64,000 nucleotides of DNA from positions 36,847,837 through 36,911,836 of the forward strand of contig OX463849.1 of assembly GCA_949825065.1 (NCBI GenBank). The letters run 5' to 3'. A program made the position numbers and the translations under genes. Below the pieces are notes generated by a model, which did no database searches, was not told the origin of the DNA, and saw nothing but the letters and a program-made list of their open reading frames with translations. Each line of letters opens with the position of its first letter. The first letter of the stretch is position 1. This stretch comes from Odontocerum albicorne (Eukaryota; Arthropoda; Insecta; Trichoptera; Odontoceridae). Positions 24,101 through 33,100 of the stretch are shown here, piece after piece.

Positions 24101-27100
24101 CAAATCAAATTAACAGAATGGGATATCTAGTTAATGCCAATGTATGTTTGATTTTGAATGCAGGAGGTTACGGATAATAAACACTTTAAGACCCGATCAA
24201 ATCAAATTAACAGAATGGGATATCTAGTTAATGCCAATGTATGTTAGATTTTGAATGCGGGAGGTTACGGATAATAAACACTATAAGACCCGATCAAATC
24301 AAATTAACAGAATGGGATCTCTAGTTATTGCCAATGCATGTTAGATTTTGAATGGTTACGGATAATAAACACTTTAAGACCCGATCAAATCAAATTAACA
24401 GAATGGGATATCTAGTTATTGCCAATGCATGTAAGATTTTGATTGCAGGAGGTTACGGATAATAAACACTATAAGACCCGATCAAATCAAATTAACAGAA
24501 TGGGATATCTAGTTAATGCCAATGTATGTTAGATTTTGAATGCAGGAGGTTACGGATAATAAACAGTATAAGACCCGATCAAATCAAATTAACAGAATGG
24601 GATCTCTAGTTATTGCCAATGCATGTTAGATTTTGAATGCGGGAGGTTACGGATAATAAACACTTTAAGACCCGATCAAATCAAATTAACAGAATGGGAT
24701 CTCTAGTTATTGCCAATGCATGTTAGATTTTGAATGCGGGAGGTTACGGATAATAAACACTTTCAGACCCGATCAAATCAAATTAACAGAATGGGATGTC
24801 TAGTTATTGCCAATGCATGTTAGATTTTGAATGCAGGAGGTTACGTATAATAAAGACTTTAAGACCCGATCAAATCAAATTAACAGAATGGGATCTCTAG
24901 TTATTGCCAATGCATGTTAGATTTTGAATGCGGGAAGTTACGGATAATAAACACTTTAAGACCCGATCAAATCAAATTAACAGAATGGGATATCTAGTTA
25001 ATGCCAATGTATGTTTGATTTTGAATGCAGGAGGTTACGGATAATAAACACTTTAAGACCCGATCAAATCAAATTAACAGAATGGGATATCTAGTTAATG
25101 CCAATGTATGTTAGATTTTGAATGCGGGAGGTTACGGATAATAAACACTTTAAGACCCGATCAAATCAAATTAACAGAATGGGATATCTAGTTAATGCCA
25201 ATGTATGTTTGATTTTGAATGCAGGAGGTTACGGATAATAAACACTTTAAGACCCGATCAAATCAAATTAACAGAATGGGATATCTAGTTAATGCCAATG
25301 TATGTTAGATTTTGAATGCAGGAGGTTACGGATAATAAACACTATAAGACCCGATCAAATCAAATTAACAGAATGGGATCTCTAGTTATTGCCAATGCAT
25401 GTTAGATTTTGAATGCGGGAGGTTACGGATAATAAACACTTTAAGACCCGATCAAATCAAATTAACAGAATGGGATATCTAGTTATTGCCAATGCATGTA
25501 AGATTTTGATTGCAGGAGGTTACGGATAATAAACACTATAAGACCCGATCAAATCAAATTAACAGAATGGGATCTCTAGTTATTGCCAATGCATGTTAGA
25601 TTTTGAATGCGGGAGGTTACGGATAATAAACACTTTAAGACCCGATCAAATCAAATTAACAGAATGGGATCTCTAGTTAATGCCAATGTATGTTAGATTT
25701 TGAATGCAGGAGATTACGGAAAATAAACACTTTAAGACCCGATCAAATCAAATTAACAGAATGGGATCTCAAGTTATTGCCAATGCATGTTAGATTTTGA
25801 ATGCGGGAGGTTACGGATAATAAACACTTTAAGACCCGATCAAATCAAATTAACAGAATGGGATCTCTAGTTAATGCCAATGTATGTTCGATTTTGAATG
25901 CAGGAGGTTACAGTTAATAAACATTTTAAGACCCGATCAAAACCAAGACTACTTTTTCCAGTTCCCGGATTATTTTAGAGGAATTCCGATTTTTGTAAAA
26001 GGTTGCTTCATCTATGATACAAAAATTGATTCATCTATGATAAGTAATTGTTCGGAATGTCGTATACGAGTATGTAATGAAACATTTGACAACTGTTTAA
26101 AATACTTGCATAATTAAGTTGTAAAATACTTGCATAATTAATTAGTATTACTGAGCTGCTGCTATGAAATAAAAAGAAATCAGGAGTTTTTTCATTGCAT
26201 CGCCAAATTGGAAAAACGCTTCTCTTCCGATCCGAAGGCTGCAATTTCGATTCCCGTTGGTAATATTTTTTTATAAAAAGGGCATCAGTCTGGTTACTAC
26301 TTCAGGTCTCAACCAATTTCTGGTTGATTGTGATAAATTGTCACATTGCAACAAATCTACTACCAAGTTGAACTGCATACAACGTAATAAAGTACCTTAT
26401 AACTTTTTATGTTTAAGAATCAAACTGACATTATTTTCATAATGAAATATCAAAAATCAAACAGTCTGAATCGATTGGATTGTTATAAATTTTCGTTATA
26501 TACGTATTCAGTATAGTCTGGTGAGTTTGTTGCCACATGGGAATATTTTCCAACCAATCAGAAAGGTATTTAAACGAGCCTTATGTAAAAACCAAACTGG
26601 AACTCTTTCAAAAAAAAAAATCCAACAGGAATAGAACTCACAACTGTCGGTTTTAAAGACAAGCGTTTTACCATCCAGGCCTCGTGGTCTAGTTGATGGA
26701 AATTGGTTAGTCTTATGACCTTTGCTAAAAGATAAACCAATTTCTACCAGACCCGTTTTTTCCTCTTCAGACTCCAGATAAAGTTAAATCTTAAAATTAT
26801 TTAAAAAGTCAATTACAAAAAATACGAAAATAATTCAACTCATAAAATTTAAGACAAACCCCATAAACAAAACTTATGGAAAAATTGTAATTTATTTTAT
26901 CAAACACTGTTTATTCCACTTTTTTGTAACGGTATAACCCTACCGGTTTGATGGCTTTCACCTCATCTTCAGGGGAGCACAAATAAGATTAAATTATGTT
27001 CGAACTGGCACCGATATACACTCTTCAACGGTTGGGGACATTCGGGTTAGGTACGTTATACCGTTACAAAAAAGTGGAATAAACAGTGTTTGATAAAAAT

Positions 27101-30100
27101 AAATTACAATGTCTTTAAACCTCCACAACGTTAATGCCTTAACTATAAACAATATACTTATGGAAAAAATATTTAACATGTGGATTTGATTTCAAAAACA
27201 GCTACAGAGACTAATTTTACATCTACAATCACAAAATTATCTTCAAATCATGTCGTTTCATAAAAAGAAAAAAAGGAAAATCAAACCATGTGTTACATCA
27301 TATAAAAAATATATAAAAAAACTCCTTCGAGCCGGATTTGAACCAGCGACCTATGGATAACAATTAACTTTTACTCTACAGTCCACCGCTCTACCAACTG
27401 AGATATCGAAGGTATGCAGGTTTTGTGTGTATTTTTGTACAAAAGAATGTAATTTTGTATCAAATAAACAATATTTGATAAATATTCTGTGAAACGTGCA
27501 CATAAATTATCTATCGTAATTGAGGTCATTAAACACAATCCAAAAATGGTATAGAAAATTATATGTTTCGCCAAATTATACAATTTTAAAAGCGCCTTTA
27601 AATTTTATACTTTTTATAACATATTCCTATACAATCAACCAATTCAATTGAAGCAGATAAAAAAATATTGTCCAACGATTGATACCGTCAAACTGTTTAG
27701 CATATCAAACATTCGGTCGCAGTCAGTCTTCATTTTTCATCCAATCAGTGAAACGCTTTTATATATAATCTTACTATTTTCAGAATTCGCTGATGAGTGC
27801 TCACGTCACATTTCACGTACAACACAGACACCGATCAAACAAATATTGATAGGTAACCCCTTGTGATCGAGTATGATTGTAGGCAGATAGAAGACGTCTG
27901 TGCGTGTATGTATTGTACACAAGCTGTTGCTATTTTGCAAGCACATAGTCTGGATAAATCAAATTCAAAATTCCGATGATAGGGAGATCAATATCCCAAG
28001 ATGATCGGCAGGTTTAAACTGCTGCAGTCCCTCGCTAGGAGATTTTTTACATTGCGCTTATATGCGTTGCTTAAAAACGCTATGCGAATTAATGATAAGC
28101 TGTATATAAGCTTCAAAAAACATAAATTCATGTGTAAAACTGTCTAAGAGTTAAACCAGTTCAGAAGTAATCTGCTAGAAATTGAACTTGGGATGCCCGA
28201 TTGCTTATCGTGAATGCTAACCATTAGACCAACTTGATCATGAGGGACTGCCTATCAATAGTGGCATCCAAATTTAACTGAAATGTATAATTAAATTATA
28301 TGTGAAATTATGTCGTGTACAACGGGCGTTTTTTTAAAAGTGTAACAACAATTTCAGACATGCTAAAGGTTATCAAGTAATACGTAATAATAAATCCGAT
28401 TTTTCATTTTTATTTTCTCCGAAACGACCTCCGTGACCTATAATAAACGACCTCCGCGGACTACTTGATAACACGTATGTCTTCCGACTGGGGTTTCAGG
28501 TGCGATTGCCATTTGAACTCTGATTTAAAAAAACAGTTCCAATCTGGTTTTCACTGATAAAAAAAAAGGTTCCTATTTGGTTTTCACTTCAGGCTTCTTT
28601 AAAACCTTTACGATTAGTGGGCAGATTCCAGCATGTCAATAAACGTGCCAGGTTACACTGCATACAATGAAAGTGTAGCATAATACAATATTATATTTAT
28701 ATACTAGATTAAAAAAATCTGATTTGTCGGTTGATTTTTTTTTTCAGTTTAAGCTTTTCTCAAATTGACACTGCGAAAATCATATAATTTAAGTACCATA
28801 AATTACAATTGAGTTTATGCCAGTAAAATACGCCACGTTACGTAAAAATCGGAATAAAATTTACTTTAATTATGACTCAGGTTTCTTTTACAAACAGGAT
28901 TGCCTAAAATGACTATAACAATTTGATTTGTTTTACTATTCTTTACTTATTTTATTATTTTCACTTTTAAAACTAGAATAATTATGTGATTCCGCCAATT
29001 TTAATTACAATTATTAATTATAACTCTAACATCAATTCTAATTATATTAATTGTCGAAATGTGTGATCGCTTATATGCTATTCTGTGAATTGTCTAAATG
29101 TATGATCGCTTATATGCTATTCTGTGAATTGTCGAAATGTATGATCGCTTATACTCGTATGCTAATCAGTGAATTGTCGAAATGTATGATCGCTTATACT
29201 CGTATGCTTATCTGTGAATTGTCGAAATGTATGATCGCCAACGTGTTATTCTGTGAATTTCTCGATTTACACTGCTATATACTCGTATGCTGCATCGATA
29301 TATACTGGGTTGCTCAATATATACCTTAATATTTGACCTACTGAGCCTAGTTGGGAAAACGCTTGACTATATTTGGACTTGATTCCCGATGGTACTCGAA
29401 GTATAAATGAAGATCCCAATCTGGTAAACCCTTTCTAACACACTTTCTATAACCCTCAATTTCTCGTGGTTATAAATGTCGTACCGTCACATTTAGCTCT
29501 TGGAGTATGGAGACATTAGTTTTTCTGGCGGTGAAAAGGATTCTGGACATCTGATGCCAAAACTACATCTCAAAGGAATTTATTCTTGCACGTTCTCAGT
29601 TCCATACTTAGCGCCGTATATGGTATGAGGCACAATACTATTGAAATTAATAATATATTTTGAGGTTTGCAAAGTTCTTCGTATCAGTTGTAAAAGGTCT
29701 TTTAGAGTTTTATACCGCGTGATTTGGCCTATTATGCCAACGTTGCAGTTTTCTTCTTTAGAGCTTATTGTACAATAGTTAATGGTAAGTTAACCACAAA
29801 CAAGTCCTGAAGATGAAAGCTGCATTTTTTTCGAAACGTTGGCATCATAAGCCAACCATGCAATACAACTCTCTAAAACACCTAATAAAACGTACAAATT
29901 AACACTTTAAGCCCCAATTGAAATCAAAACAACTTTTCGCAGTGCCGCGTTTGTTTTTGAGGAATTCTATTTTTTAAGGTTTTACTTAAATTACTTTATC
30001 TAAATGAATATAAGGAACATTGCAACGAAACTTTGTGCATTTGTTTAAAATACTTTGTTTATTAAGTTCAGTACAGTATTTTTGACAACATTTTTCATTG

Positions 30101-33100
30101 TCGATAACTACATCATACTTCTTACACATGTACCGGGTCTCACTTTTCTTCTTGTGCTTAGCACATGTCTTACAGGTACTGCGTGGATTTTCTTTTTATC
30201 TGTTGATGGAACACATATAAAAACACGATTAGACACTTTTTTGACAACTTGTTTGAAAGGTTATATTAGGCAAATTCCTTATTCTGTTTGTACCCGGAGA
30301 CTAGTTTTTTCTCCAGATTTATATGAGAACGCTTCTCTGCACACTGATGACGCGACGTCAGAACCTCTATCCTAAATTAGTTTATGCATATTTTCATTAT
30401 CTATAGCATTGTCCATGCAAGAAATCAGGAGACCATAGTTTGTCCTCAGATTTATGTGAGAACGCTTCTCTGCACACTGATGACGCGACGTCAGAACCTC
30501 TATCATAAATTAATGTATGCATATTTTCATTATCTATGGCATTGTCTATGCTAGAAATCAGGAGACTGTAGTTTGTCTCCAGATTTAATAAGAACGCTTC
30601 TCTGCATACTGATGACGCGACGTCAGAATCTCTATCATAAATTAATGTATGCATATTTTCACTATCTATGGCATTGTCCATGCTAGAAATCAGGAGACTT
30701 TAGTTTGTCTCCAGATTTATATGAGAACGCTTCTCTGCACACTGATGACGCGACGTCAGAACCTCTATCCTAAAATAATTTATGCATATTTTCATTATCT
30801 ATGGCATTGTCCATGCTACAAATTAGGAGACTATAGTTTGTCCCCAGATTTACATGAGAACGCTTCTCTGCACACTGATGACGCGACTTCAGAACCTCTA
30901 TCATAAATTAATGTATGCATATTTTCATTATCTATGGCATTGTCCATGCTAGAAATCAGGAGACTTTAGTTTGTCTCCAGATTTATATGAGAACGCTTCT
31001 CTGCACACTGATGACGCGACGTCAGAATCTCTATCATAAATTAATGTATGCATATTTTCACTATCTATGGCATTGTCCATGCTAGAAATCAGGAGACTGT
31101 AATTTGTCTCCAGATTTATATGAGAACGCTTCTCTGCACACTGATGACGCAACGTCAGAATCTCTACCATAAATTAATGTATGCATATTTTCACTATCTA
31201 TGGCATTGTCTATGCTAGAAATCAGGAGACTGTAATTTGTCTCCAGATTTATATGAGAACGCTTCTCTGCACACTGATGACGCGACGTCAGAATCTCTAT
31301 CATAAATTAATGTATGCATATTTTCACTATCTATGGCATTGTCCATGCTAGAAATCAGGAAACTGTAATTTGTCTCCAGATTTATATGAGAACGCTTCTC
31401 TACACACTGATGACGCGACTTCAGAACCTCTATCATAAATTAATGTATGCATATTTTCATTATCTATGGCATTGTCCATGCTAGAAATCAGGAGACTGTA
31501 ATTTGTCTCCAGATTTATATGAGACCGCTTCTCTGCACACTGATGACGCGACGTCAGAATCTCTATCATAAATTAATGTATGCATACTTTCACTATCTAT
31601 GGCATTGTCCATGCTAGAAATCAGGAGACTTTAGTTTGTCTCCAGATTTATATGAGAACGCTTCTCTGCACACTGATGACGCGACGTCAGAATCTCTATC
31701 ATTAATTAATGTATGCATATTTTCATTATCTATGGCGTTGTCCATGCTAGAAATCAGGAGACTAGTTTGTCTCCAGATTTATATGAGAACGCTTCTCTGC
31801 ACACTGATGACGCGACGTCAGAATCTCTATCATAAATTAATGTATGCATACTTTCACTATCTATGGCATTGTCCATGCTAGAAATCAGGAGACTTTAGTT
31901 TGTCTCCAGATTTATATGAGAACGCTTCTCTGCACACTGATGACGCGACGTCAGAATCTCTATCATTAATTAATGTATGCATATTTTCATTATCTATGGC
32001 GTTGTCCATGCTAGAAATCAGGAGACTAGTTTGTCTCCAGATTTATATGAGAACGCTTCTCTGCACACTGATGACGCGACGTCAGAATCTCAACAAATGA
32101 ACACTAAAAGCATAAGAAATATCAGCAATGTATAAGTCTGAACAGTTCGTCAATATAGACCAGAAGAAGTACTCATTCTAAAAATAGTTGCATTAGTGCA
32201 AGAACAAATGAAGACTAAAATCATAAGAAATATCAGCAATGTATAAGGCTGAACAGTTCGTCAATACAGACCAGAAGAAGTACTCATTCTAAAAATAGTT
32301 GCATTAGTGCAAGAACAAATGAAGACTAAAACTTTACTGTATACCTGTTATTGTCTTGTGTTATTTGACTACAGCGACTACTTTCATTGAACGGTACTCC
32401 AATCAAAAAAACCTTTTGAAATGTTTAAATACTCACCACAAAAGGTAATTCAACCCACTTAGCTCCAATATCATCGTCAATTCCGGCGATGTACTTTTTG
32501 TTTTGATGCATGAACTTCATAGGTATCAACTGACCAGGTTCAGGCTGAAACTTGAGGTTGGTCGAATCTTTGCGATTGAAGTCATTCTCCCATTGACTTT
32601 TGAAAAAGACTGCATTGACTAGGATACAATCTGTGTTAGGTTGAATGCTCTCTGTAATTAAACAGTCAACTATGTTTAAAAAAAACAGTTAGCTTAGCTT
32701 AGATTGGTGTCATTTTAAATAGGAAGTGTATATTGTGTATTGACTAATAGGATTTTTTTAAGAGGGGTAAGATCTTTGGCATTCATTAATTATACATGAC
32801 TTTTTTGCTTGTGACTTTCTATAACTCGAATGTTTCTGAATTCATCGTTTTACATGTGTGTAACTTTTGTGGCGTAAGTAAAAGTTTTATACAGGTTTCA
32901 TAACAACTGATTTGTTTAGTTGCATAACAGTTTATCGGCAATGACTCTTACTGCTTAAAACAAAAAAAAAATTATTATAAAAATTTAACAAAATTCAAGA
33001 ACAGTAAAGGACGACGTAAAAAAGAGGAGCGGTGAACGGTGAAAGGCCAATAGACAATCAACGGTGAAAGGCCAATAGTTTGAGCGTAGCGTTAATCCAT

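Noticed and set aside
22912..25941. Regularly repeated units reminiscent of a CRISPR array
   Set aside because: Repeats are contiguous 97-bp monomers without unique spacers, in a eukaryotic intron; this is a satellite.
30397..31569. Series of 73-codon minus-strand ORFs
   Set aside because: They step by 133 bp with the repeat and each is the same sequence; artefacts of the array.
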